Positions 25,896 to 33,291 of a stretch of DNA of 51,121 nucleotides are shown one piece after another. Under the pieces are notes generated by a model. It searched no databases and was not told the origin of the DNA. It saw nothing but the letters and a program-made list of their open reading frames with translations. The DNA lies in the NCBI GenBank assembly GCA_027336365.1, contig DAHWFY010000003.1:1-51121 (forward strand), given 5' to 3'. The stretch's first letter is position 1. Each line of letters begins with the position of its first letter. The position numbers were made by a program, and so were the translations under genes. The stretch comes from Bacillota bacterium (lineage in GTDB: Bacteria > Bacillota > Bacilli > Alicyclobacillales > Alicyclobacillaceae).

Positions 25896-25924
25896 ATTAT
25901 TCACTTATGTATTGATATTGTCAA
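25896..25924 (-). promoter_or_regulatory. Strong sigma-A promoter for the DUF2089/DUF4097 pair
   Basis: On the minus strand a perfect TTGACA (25919-25924), a 17-nt spacer and AATAAT (25896-25901) in a very A/T-rich stretch. Confidence 0.7.
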
Positions 25925-25960
25925 CATTAAAATTAAAAATATGCGTTTGTGGAACTATTG

Positions 25961-27400
25961 TCACCATAACAGTCCGGATTTGCGCAGACCTTTTGGATAG
26001 ACATTGTTTATCCGATTTGCGTTGCCTTTTCCCCAGCCCACGGGCAGTCCGTTCAGGTGCAACCACTGCCATCCCCGGAGGCCAGTCCATGCCAAGGGCT
26101 CCCCGGACATATAAGCAGCCGCCGCGTCAGGAGGAATATTCAGCGGGCGGCGGGCAAAGTCGTGGGAGAGGGCGCGAGCCAGGCTGTGGTGGGGAATGAA
26201 GCGACTGTATTCGTGGGTTGCCAGAGCCAAACCGGGGCGCAAGACTCGCAATCCGTTGAGTGGGAGCGTGGTACCTAATGCAAACCACAGGTTACCTTGG
26301 ACCACGGGATGCAGCCACTGCTCCGGTGGGTCTATTGCCAGCCAATCTTGTAAGGATTCCCGCCAATCTTGGAACAAGACGGATGGATGAGAGGGTTCAA
26401 GAACCCTTCTCCCCTTCCTACCCAGAGGGGTTTCGGCGAAGAAAGGCGAGGTTGTATGACCCTGTTTGCGCAACAAGGCGACATAGTGGCCCTCACCCCG
26501 ACCTTGATGGGGCCACAAACGGCGTGTTCGAGACAGCTCTGGCGTAAAGTCTGCCCACTCTGGTCTGCCACTCTCCCAACCCGGCCACATCGGCAGTAAT
26601 TCTATGGAGAAGGGTAAATGAGTAGTCGCCCATGCGACAACCTGTTCATTTTCCAGTGGATTAAAGGTGCAGGTACAGTACACCACTCTTCCTCCCGGAC
26701 GAACGAGGTGAAAGGCGTGTTGGAGAATCTCCCTTTGCCGCTGACCGTTGCTCTCCGGTAAACCTGCCTGCCATTCTTGGATGGCCCTCGGGTCTTTGCG
26801 GAACATACCTTCGCCAGAACACGGAGCGTCCACTAAAACAGCATCAAAGGTTGCTGGCCACTTGGTCGCCAAGTGTTGAGGTGATTCGTTTGTAATCACG
26901 GCGGACACCCCCGTTCGTTCCAAGTTTTCCGCCAGGGTCAGTACTCGTTTGGGGTGGATTTCGTTGGCAATAAGTTCGCCTTGACCTTGCATTTGTTTGC
27001 CGATGGCCGTCGTTTTTCCGCCGGGGGCTGCACACAAGTCTAGAATCCTTTCTCCTGGCTGTGGTTGCAGCGCCGTAACGGCGGCCATGGCGGAGGGCTC
27101 CTGTATGTAAAAGGCGCCTGCCTCATGATAAACCGTCTTTCCGAGTTCACTATCTGCGGGCAAATAGTAGCCGTCGGCACTCCAGGGAATGGGATCTGTC
27201 AAAAGATACCGGTAGGGTTCTGGAACAGGGAGAAGTGTGGTATTTGATGTGGGAGTGTTCGTGAAGATGGAACTTTCATCGTGCCAACGGTGTAACCGAA
27301 GTCCACGCCAGGGCTTGTCCGTCAAGGCCAAGGCCAGAGCAGGCCAGTCGGAACCCAGGTAAAAGTGCATTTGTCGGATGAATTCGTAGGGGAGTTCCAA
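25961..27400 (-). CDS. rsmF: rRNA m5C methyltransferase, RsmF/NSUN family
   Basis: SAM-dependent cytosine-5 rRNA methyltransferase of 479 residues, similar to YebU/RsmF. The SAM site is LDLCAAPGGKTTAIG (residues 120-134). The two family cysteines occur in VDAPCSGEGMFRKD and YCTCTFNPLENE; the latter is the PC/TC catalytic pair. The C-terminal 150 residues resemble the PUA-like RNA-binding part. The TTG start is supported by AGGAGG 8 nt upstream. It is divergent from queF, with the queF promoter beginning just 22 nt beyond its start codon. Confidence 0.92.
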   Translation of the reverse strand: MELPYEFIRQMHFYLGSDWPALALALTDKPWRGLRLHRWHDESSIFTNTPTSNTTLLPVPEPYRYLLTDPIPWSADGYYLPADSELGKTVYHEAGAFYIQEPSAMAAVTALQPQPGERILDLCAAPGGKTTAIGKQMQGQGELIANEIHPKRVLTLAENLERTGVSAVITNESPQHLATKWPATFDAVLVDAPCSGEGMFRKDPRAIQEWQAGLPESNGQRQREILQHAFHLVRPGGRVVYCTCTFNPLENEQVVAWATTHLPFSIELLPMWPGWESGRPEWADFTPELSRTRRLWPHQGRGEGHYVALLRKQGHTTSPFFAETPLGRKGRRVLEPSHPSVLFQDWRESLQDWLAIDPPEQWLHPVVQGNLWFALGTTLPLNGLRVLRPGLALATHEYSRFIPHHSLARALSHDFARRPLNIPPDAAAAYMSGEPLAWTGLRGWQWLHLNGLPVGWGKGNANRINNVYPKGLRKSGLLW

Positions 27401-27421
27401 GGTTTATTCCTCCTGATTGCC

Positions 27422-27450
27422 TTGACCTAAGATGCCAATCATCTTATAAT
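27422..27450 (+). promoter_or_regulatory. Strong sigma-A promoter for queF
   Basis: TTGACC (27422-27427), a 17-nt spacer and a perfect TATAAT (27445-27450). The leader of about 60 nt does not match a preQ1 riboswitch that I can recognise. Confidence 0.8.
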
Positions 27451-27517
27451 CGCCTGGGATTCTTGCAGGCGGGGTATTCTGTGAAGTTCTGTAAAACTTT
27501 GCAAAGGAGGTATTGAG

Positions 27518-27919
27518 GTGCCAAGTCAACCATCCAGAGAGCTCGTGGTAGTACCTAATCCTCATCCTCAACGTGTATACGATGTGGAGATGAGTTCTTC
27601 CGAGTTTACGACCCTTTGTCCCATGACCGGACAACCAGACTTTGCCACTGTCACTATCTTGTATCAGCCCGGACTGCACCTTGTTGAACTCAAGTCCCTC
27701 AAGCAGTATCTGTGGTCTTTTCGCAATGAGGGGCACTTTCATGAAGATGTGACAAACATCATTTTAGATGACTTTGTTAGGGCAGCAAAGCCGCGCTACG
27801 TAAAAGTTATTGGGGATTTCACCATTCGCGGCGGAATTCATACCAAAGTGACGACGGAATATCGTGCGGACTCGCTGAACGAATTCACAAGTCGAGACAC
27901 AACGCAGCAGACTTCCTGA
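27518..27919 (+). CDS. queF: NADPH-dependent preQ0 reductase
   Basis: Reduces 7-cyano-7-deazaguanine (preQ0) to preQ1 in queuosine biosynthesis. This is the short 133-residue form found in Firmicutes. The catalytic Cys34 lies in FTTLCPMTGQPDFATV with the conserved Asp41, and the QueF motif is ELKSLKQYLWSFRNEG. The GTG at 27518 has AAAGGAGG 7 nt upstream. Other queuosine genes (queC, queD, queE) are not in the window, so it is a stand-alone locus. Confidence 0.95.
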   Translation: MPSQPSRELVVVPNPHPQRVYDVEMSSSEFTTLCPMTGQPDFATVTILYQPGLHLVELKSLKQYLWSFRNEGHFHEDVTNIILDDFVRAAKPRYVKVIGDFTIRGGIHTKVTTEYRADSLNEFTSRDTTQQTS

Positions 27920-27924
27920 AGGAG

Positions 27925-27989
27925 AAGAGCCAGCTCTGAAACTGGCTCTTCATGCAAGAGTACGAGTCTGATGCAGGAGTATGAGTCGA
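27925..27989 (+). repeat. Stem-loop and 19-nt tandem duplication after queF
   Basis: A 9-bp stem AAGAGCCAG/CTGGCTCTT (27925-27950) follows queF without a U-run. Next to it are two imperfect 19-nt direct copies starting ATGCAAGAGTACGAGTC and ATGCAGGAGTATGAGTC (27952-27970, 27971-27989). Confidence 0.6.
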
Positions 27990-28022
27990 GCAAAAATAGT
28001 CCAAATAGCCAAGATTCCGTCG

Positions 28023-28436
28023 TTACGAGGGGTCAGTGACATTCTCGACGGTCATCAGATGACTCTTGCCGAGGGTGTGATACACCACTTGGGTCACTTT
28101 GTTTTGCTCATCCACAAAGACCACTGGGCAACATACTTCAGGTAATTCCTCATCCGCAACTTGAGCGGTAGTCAAGATAACGACAAGATCTCCCGGCTGA
28201 AAGTGCCGGGCTGGCGGACCATTCAGGCAAACGGCGCCACCGCCGCGCTGTCCCTCAATGGCGTAGGTGTGCCACAGGACCCCGTTGGCCAGATTTGTGA
28301 TTTGCACCATTTGCAAAGGTAGAATGTGAGCCGCCTCCATGAGCAATGGGTCGAGCGTGATACTGCCCACATAGTTCAGGTCTGCTTCCGTCACTACGGC
28401 CCGGTGAATTTTCCCCACACACAGGGTCCGCCACAT
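28023..28436 (-). CDS. panD: Aspartate 1-decarboxylase
   Basis: Makes beta-alanine for pantothenate and CoA. The 137-residue proenzyme contains the self-cleavage site Gly24-Ser25 in YVGSITLDP, which produces the pyruvoyl cofactor; Lys9 and Tyr22 are at their conserved places. The ATG start has GGAGGAA upstream. panB and panC are not adjacent. A family 1 repeat lies just upstream. Confidence 0.95.
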   Translation of the reverse strand: MWRTLCVGKIHRAVVTEADLNYVGSITLDPLLMEAAHILPLQMVQITNLANGVLWHTYAIEGQRGGGAVCLNGPPARHFQPGDLVVILTTAQVADEELPEVCCPVVFVDEQNKVTQVVYHTLGKSHLMTVENVTDPS

Positions 28437-28474
28437 GAAAATTCCTCCTTCCAGACCATCTGTTTGCCCATAAG

Positions 28475-28541
28475 CTCTTCATGCCGCTGTTAGCGGCACC
28501 AGCAAGGGATGTAAATCCACATCGCTGTATTTACTGGATAG
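28475..28541 (+). repeat. Family 1 dispersed repeat copy
   Basis: CTTCATGCCGCTG, hairpin TGCCGCTGTTAGCGGCA, CCAGCAAGGGATGTAAATCC, then GCTGTATTTACTGGATAG. Located between the divergent panD and ATP-grasp genes. Confidence 0.85.
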
Positions 28542-28642
28542 ATTTTGAGACAAGTATGACGGTCGTTTTCTAGACGAATGTACAGCCCAAACCCACGTAC
28601 AGTCATATAATGTGCAAGGTCTGTGGATGGGGTGACACGAGA

Positions 28643-29758
28643 ATGGGGACTTCCGGGATTTGTGTTGGTGTGGCCACGACTGTCATTCCCCGCCGTCGCG
28701 TCCAGGCTGGCGTAACTGTTGATAGGCCTTCCTTGCATTACTGTCGTATGGCCCAATTTGTCTCTCGGTGGGGTGCGGAATTCATTCTGTTTGATCCAGT
28801 GCACGTTCGCTGGTCTCAGGGATTCGTTGAGGCTTGGTCTCCTGTGAACCCGCTGCGCCCATTTGGAAATTGGCAAAGAGTTCGTCAAGGGTTGCCTGAT
28901 ACAATTTATGAGAATGTGTTTGTTCATTTGGCCGTTCAGGGATACACCCGTGAACTCCGTCATCGGGCGGCAGACCACGGGATACCCTTGTTTAACCCTC
29001 CACTGCCAAATAAGTGGGTTACAAGCCAATGGTTAGTGGGTACCGAGGTGTCTCGCTTCATTCCACCCGCCGTGAAAATGGGGGGGGACGCCGGAGGAGT
29101 GAGTCGCATTCGTCAGTGGGGAACAGCTTATGTAAAGCCCGTTGGCGGATACGGTGGCATGGGGGTGACGCGGATTGAAAGCCTGCCCAAAGGCAGGTAT
29201 CGACTGTCTACGGACCGCTCTCGCAGTGGCAATCGCCTGCGGCAGGTTGTAGGGGAGACCCAGTTGCGGACGTGGCTAGGTAAACACGATGGTCACTTCA
29301 TGTTGCAACAGGGGCTAAATCTGATGACTCTCAATGACCGCAAGGTGGATTTTCGGGTGGTGGTGCAACGGAACATTGAGGGTCAGTGGAACTTAGTTGG
29401 GATTGTGCCAAAAATCGCCGCCGTGGACGGTGTGGTAACCAACTTGGTGGCTGGAGGAGAGCGACTCGCTTTGGACCAGTGTCGGGTATTGGCTGCCCGG
29501 GAAGGCAAATCCATTCACGTTGATGAATTGACGGATGCTGCGCTGGAGATGGGTCGAGTCGTTAGTCGACGATATCCAATGACAGGGCTTTTGGGATATG
29601 ACATGGGGATGACGGAAGACGGTAAGGTCTGGATGATTGAAATCAATCCAAAACCCGCTCGATCCTTGCTGACGGATGAAATGCGACGTCAATCTGCCCA
29701 TTACAGTGCGGGTTTTTCCGTCTATCTGGCGCGTAAGGCGGCGCGGGTACGGGCATGA
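28643..29758 (+). CDS. ATP-grasp protein, YheC/YheD-like (spore coat associated)
   Basis: A 371-residue protein whose second half is an ATP-grasp fold: YVKPVGGYGGMGVTRI (nucleotide site), FRVVVQRNIEGQWNLVG and WMIEINPKPARS (metal-binding end). This resembles the Bacillus YheC/YheD family of spore-coat-associated proteins; the reaction is unknown. The ATG at 28643 is chosen with GGGGTGAC upstream. The ATG at 28610 overlaps a TATAAT sequence (28606-28611) that is more likely the -10 box. The next two genes are GerP-like, which fits a role in the spore coat or inter-coat space. Confidence 0.82.
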   Translation: MGTSGICVGVATTVIPRRRVQAGVTVDRPSLHYCRMAQFVSRWGAEFILFDPVHVRWSQGFVEAWSPVNPLRPFGNWQRVRQGLPDTIYENVFVHLAVQGYTRELRHRAADHGIPLFNPPLPNKWVTSQWLVGTEVSRFIPPAVKMGGDAGGVSRIRQWGTAYVKPVGGYGGMGVTRIESLPKGRYRLSTDRSRSGNRLRQVVGETQLRTWLGKHDGHFMLQQGLNLMTLNDRKVDFRVVVQRNIEGQWNLVGIVPKIAAVDGVVTNLVAGGERLALDQCRVLAAREGKSIHVDELTDAALEMGRVVSRRYPMTGLLGYDMGMTEDGKVWMIEINPKPARSLLTDEMRRQSAHYSAGFSVYLARKAARVRA

Positions 29759-29859
29759 ATGAGCGTCCGTGTTCATAGGCTGGGATGTAATCAGTGGTGG
29801 AGGTAGGGATTAACGGTGATGGGTTCAAACCATTTCTCCCGTAGTTTGGTGGGCTTACC

Positions 29860-30285
29860 GTGAAGTGGCCGTGGCAACAGCACAAGAACTCAAAGAACCT
29901 AACTGCGGTTATCGAGAAGCTGGATCATCTGTTGGATATGTGGACGCAATTAAACGATGGAACCGGAAGTCACCGAGTTCACATCACTGTGGAGCATTTG
30001 CAAGTGGAGAAGGCCTCTCTAGAGCAGTTGATCTTTCGTTTAGGCCAGTTGGACATCAAAGAACTCAGTGGAACACTGAGCATTGGCAATAACTTCGGCA
30101 CCCCAACTTCTCCCCAGGGAGGAGAGGTGGAGCAGTTTCCATCTGCTTTTCCCGATGTGTCTCACCTGAACGGGCAAAACTCGAAAGGTCAGACCGAGAA
30201 CTCTGAGCATTCCCATGCAGACTTGGAGAGAGCCACGGTGCAAAACACGGACCGTGGATTGCGTCTACGTTGGGATGTGGACTGA
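29860..30285 (+). CDS. Probable GerPC-like spore germination protein
   Basis: A 141-residue hydrophilic protein. Residues 38-75 (HITVEHLQVEKASLEQLIF and LDIKELSGTLSIGNN) resemble the core of GerPC, which in Bacillus helps nutrients reach inner-membrane germinant receptors. The rest is polar and low complexity. GerPC is usually longer, so this may be a paralogue. The GTG start at 29860 has only a weak GGTGGG site. It is 22 nt from the next GerP-like gene, and these two probably form an operon with the ATP-grasp gene about 100 nt upstream. Confidence 0.55.
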   Translation: MKWPWQQHKNSKNLTAVIEKLDHLLDMWTQLNDGTGSHRVHITVEHLQVEKASLEQLIFRLGQLDIKELSGTLSIGNNFGTPTSPQGGEVEQFPSAFPDVSHLNGQNSKGQTENSEHSHADLERATVQNTDRGLRLRWDVD

Positions 30286-30307
30286 GGGAACAACAGGAGG
30301 TGATGGA

Positions 30308-30619
30308 GTGGGCATGGAGGCGGTGTTGTCCCCTACATTTGTCATTGGCTCCATTCATATCGATACGGTGCAAAACGCGTCCAGCATCACAATTGGTAAT
30401 AATTGGTTATATGGTTTTCAAAATGTCAGTAAATCAACCCAGGGCATTGGCACGTTGTATGGGGACAAAAATATCATTCATTCGGTCAAGACGATGGTTT
30501 ATGATCCGGATCTGCCACCCGAGAAGAGTGCCTTCTCTCAGGGTTTGCCGGATTGGCTGACAGGATGGATGGCGAGTCGGGAAAATGAACTTTTTTCCTC
30601 CTCTCCGCATCTATCTTGA
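30308..30619 (+). CDS. GerPA/GerPF-like small spore protein
   Basis: A 103-residue protein. The stretch GSIHIDTVQNASSITIGNN, followed by KSTQGIGTLYGDKN, resembles the GerPA/GerPF family of small spore proteins. The C-terminal half is not recognisable. The GTG at 30308 is chosen because GGAGG (30297-30301) lies 6 nt upstream; the frame is open from 30215 without a site. The pairing with the GerPC-like gene supports the assignment, but it rests on motif recall. Confidence 0.5.
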   Translation: MGMEAVLSPTFVIGSIHIDTVQNASSITIGNNWLYGFQNVSKSTQGIGTLYGDKNIIHSVKTMVYDPDLPPEKSAFSQGLPDWLTGWMASRENELFSSSPHLS

Positions 30620-30683
30620 TGGCGTTGTTTAGGTGTAATGGCTCATCAGATTCACCTCGGTCACAGTGAGAGGAGGCCACTGT

Positions 30684-31958
30684 TTGCGGGATTTCATAAT
30701 GTGTCAAAACAGGGGGAAGGAGGTCATATCGGCTTTCGCGGACAGTAATCCACCGATGAATACGAATCACTCTGAGGCAGATTGTCGACAAAGAGGGTTG
30801 AGTCTGTGGACAAGCCCTGCGTGGCGAATGTTCTGGTTGTCGGTGGGTCTCGTTGCAGTCCAGAGGTTGTTATTGCTGGTAGCGGCGGTGCATCAGTCGG
30901 TCCAGCGTCACCTTCCCCTGGGGTTGCGACAACTGTTCATAGGCGGGTATGCTCACTGGGACTCTTCTTGGTTCATACAGATTGCACAAAATGGTTATAC
31001 TCGGGAACTTCAGACCGCCTTTTGGCCTCTGTATCCGGCCATGATGCACATGTTGCACCTGTTTTCTGGTATCAGTTATCGAGCGACGGGGGTTGCGGTT
31101 TCACTGGTGTTTTTTGTGGCCGCTTTACAGTGGTTTGGATTAGCCGTTGCGGAGGTGTTTGACCGAAAAACAGCCTACTTGGCAATGACTCTTTTAGCAT
31201 TTTTCCCGACATCATATTACTTTGTCGCTGTTTACTCGGAGTCTTTGTTTATCGCATTATCGGCTGCCGTATTGTACTTTGCTCGGGTGCAGCGTTTTGG
31301 TTTTGCAAGCATGGCTGTTTTGCTGGCTGCACTGACACGTAATACGGGGATTCTTTTGGTGGGTATTTTGGCTGTCGAGGTGGTACGGTCACAAGGAAAT
31401 GGATGGCGGTTTTGGACTGGTCAATGGTGGAAAGTCGCTAAATGGACATGGTTGTCCGTCCTGTGGCCCATTCTCGGATTGAGTCTTTACCTGTTTTGGC
31501 TACATTTGCGATTTCATCATTTTCTTGCCTTCCTCACTGCGGAGCACCATTGGAAACGCCACTTTATGTGGCCTTGGTGGAGTTTTGAGCAGACGCTACA
31601 CAAGCTGTTCACGGCGTCTCTTGGTCCTTGGTATCGCCAATATTACAGCTTAGAAGCGGCCAGTTTTTTGTTCGCCCTGGTAGGGATTGTGCTTGGCTGG
31701 AAATACATTCGCCTGTCCGCCACGCAGGTAGCCTGGTGGCTGTACTTGGTCCTCGTGACCTTTGTCGCCGCCACAGACCCTTCAGCTCGCGACTACCTGT
31801 TAAGTTTCCCGCGATTTGCTCTAATGTTGCTACCTGCTTTCGCCTTTCTGGCTGCTTGGTTGCGGCCCCGTTGGCTCCAGGGACTGGTGTTGTTCGTTTT
31901 TGCGGTCACACTGTATCACCTGGGGGGCTTGTTTTACATTGGCCGCTGGATTGCTTGA
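30684..31958 (+). CDS. Polytopic membrane glycosyltransferase, PIG-V/mannosyltransferase-like
   Basis: Integral membrane protein of about 424 residues with some 9-10 hydrophobic segments. The first loop, GGYAHWDSSWFIQIAQNGY, has the pattern of GT-C mannosyltransferases (PIG-V-like), and AFWPLYPAMMHM follows as in that family; these enzymes transfer sugar from a polyprenyl-phosphate donor outside the membrane. The start is uncertain. TTG at 30684 has AGAGGAGG 7 nt upstream and is used here; ATGs at 30699 and 30756 lack good sites. A second strong site (AAGGAGG) at 30717-30723 has no normal start codon behind it. Acceptor unknown. Confidence 0.78.
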   Translation: MRDFIMCQNRGKEVISAFADSNPPMNTNHSEADCRQRGLSLWTSPAWRMFWLSVGLVAVQRLLLLVAAVHQSVQRHLPLGLRQLFIGGYAHWDSSWFIQIAQNGYTRELQTAFWPLYPAMMHMLHLFSGISYRATGVAVSLVFFVAALQWFGLAVAEVFDRKTAYLAMTLLAFFPTSYYFVAVYSESLFIALSAAVLYFARVQRFGFASMAVLLAALTRNTGILLVGILAVEVVRSQGNGWRFWTGQWWKVAKWTWLSVLWPILGLSLYLFWLHLRFHHFLAFLTAEHHWKRHFMWPWWSFEQTLHKLFTASLGPWYRQYYSLEAASFLFALVGIVLGWKYIRLSATQVAWWLYLVLVTFVAATDPSARDYLLSFPRFALMLLPAFAFLAAWLRPRWLQGLVLFVFAVTLYHLGGLFYIGRWIA

Positions 31959-31980
31959 TAACCTGTCGGCTTATTTAATA

Positions 31981-32058
31981 GTGCCTGTTCGGAAAGGGGT
32001 CCTGTCAGACCCAAGCGGTGTGTCGGGGAGTTCTGACTTCTTTCCGGACAATCTCTTA
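31981..32058 (+). repeat. Family 2 dispersed repeat copy
   Basis: Begins GTGCCTGTTCGGAAAGGGGT, has CTGTCAGACCC in the middle and ends CTTTCCGGACAATCTCT, giving inverted CGGAAAG/CTTTCCG ends. It lies between convergent genes and may act as a terminator. Confidence 0.6.
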
Positions 32059-32064
32059 TACGGG

Positions 32065-33102
32065 TCAGCCGCCGATGCGAGACATCTCAATTTTGGTTTG
32101 GGAGTTGGGGGTATGAGCGAGTCGGAGTTCAGAATAGCGATCCGCTCGGTTGCCCCAGATCTGAGCAATAAATTCGTAAAGTTGTTCATCGGAGTCTCCA
32201 CGGCGTAGACATTCTCTTAAGTTGTGGCCTTGATTGCCGAACAAGCACGTGTACAACTGGCCTTCGCATGTCAATCTGGCCCGAGTGCATCCGGCGCAAA
32301 ATGGGCGAGTGACCGATGCAATCACACCGATTTCACCGCCGCCGTCGACGTAGGCGTAACGAGTGGCCACTTCTCCTGGCGTCCGGGGAAACAGGGGCTG
32401 CAGGGGCCATTGCCGGTGCACCGTCGACAGAATTTCCTCAGCAGGCAAGACATCGTCCATGCACCATCCATTGCTGTTGCCCACATCCATATATTCAATG
32501 AACCGCAATATTTGTCCCGAATGGCGAAAGTGTTCAGCCATGGGAACCACTTGCGAATCGTTGATTCCTCGCTTGACTACCATATTTACCTTCACAGGCG
32601 TGAGACCTGCCGCTTGAGCAGCAGAAATGGCCGTCAATACGCGACTGGCAGGGAAGTGAACATCATTCATGGTCATGAAAATGTCGTCATTCAGGGCATC
32701 CAAGCTCACAGATATGCGAGTTAACCCGGCTTTCTGTAAGGACTTAGCACGCTGTTCGGTGAGCAAGGACCCGTTGGTGGTCATGGCAATATCGTCAATT
32801 CCAGGGATGCCCCGCAACATCTGGACGAGCGTCTCTAAATCCCGCCGAAGCAAAGGTTCACCCCCCGTGAGTCGTAATTTGTGGACTCCTAAACGGGCAA
32901 ACACCCGAGCAAGTCGGGTGATTTCTTCAAAAGTTAACAGGGCCTCGTGTGGCAAAAAGGCATAGTCCTCACCAAAAACCTCGCGGGGCATGCAGTAGCG
33001 ACAGCGAAAGTTGCAACGGTCGGTAACCGAGATTCGCAAATCTCGGAGTAAACGCCCACGGATATCCTTCGACCCTTCCAGGTTGGGACTGATTGCTTTC
33101 AT
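32065..33102 (-). CDS. moaA: GTP 3',8-cyclase
   Basis: Radical SAM enzyme that starts molybdopterin synthesis from GTP. The 345-residue protein has the radical SAM cluster C30-x3-C34-x2-C37 (CNFRCRYC), a second C-terminal cluster in FCAGCTRARL and YTCLF, and the conserved C-terminal Gly-Gly (SRIGG). The ATG at 33102 has AGGAGG 6 nt upstream; the longer frame from 33126 has no site. moaB, moaC, moaE and mobA are not in the window; moeA is 11 kb away. Confidence 0.96.
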   Translation of the reverse strand: MKAISPNLEGSKDIRGRLLRDLRISVTDRCNFRCRYCMPREVFGEDYAFLPHEALLTFEEITRLARVFARLGVHKLRLTGGEPLLRRDLETLVQMLRGIPGIDDIAMTTNGSLLTEQRAKSLQKAGLTRISVSLDALNDDIFMTMNDVHFPASRVLTAISAAQAAGLTPVKVNMVVKRGINDSQVVPMAEHFRHSGQILRFIEYMDVGNSNGWCMDDVLPAEEILSTVHRQWPLQPLFPRTPGEVATRYAYVDGGGEIGVIASVTRPFCAGCTRARLTCEGQLYTCLFGNQGHNLRECLRRGDSDEQLYEFIAQIWGNRADRYSELRLAHTPNSQTKIEMSRIGG

Positions 33103-33206
33103 GGGCTGCCTCCTAGCGATGGGCACTGTTCTTTTATTTTACACCCAGATGCCAGAACTGTGGAGCCTGACTTAGGAACGTTGTCCCGCTGTGAGCACAC
33201 AGAAGT

Positions 33207-33235
33207 TTGGCAGCGTAAGCAGGAACGGTTACAAT
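33207..33235 (+). promoter_or_regulatory. Promoter for the ABC export operon
   Basis: TTGGCA (33207-33212), a 17-nt spacer and TACAAT (33230-33235) lie upstream of the gene at 33292. Confidence 0.6.
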
Positions 33236-33291
33236 CAACGGCGAAACCACAACGTGGATTTCCCGTGGATTAGTTTCGGGAGGGCGAGGGT

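Noticed and set aside
27457-27517. PreQ1 riboswitch upstream of queF
   Set aside because: The position is right, but the short leader lacks the conserved class I loop and A-rich tail, and I could not draw the pseudoknot.
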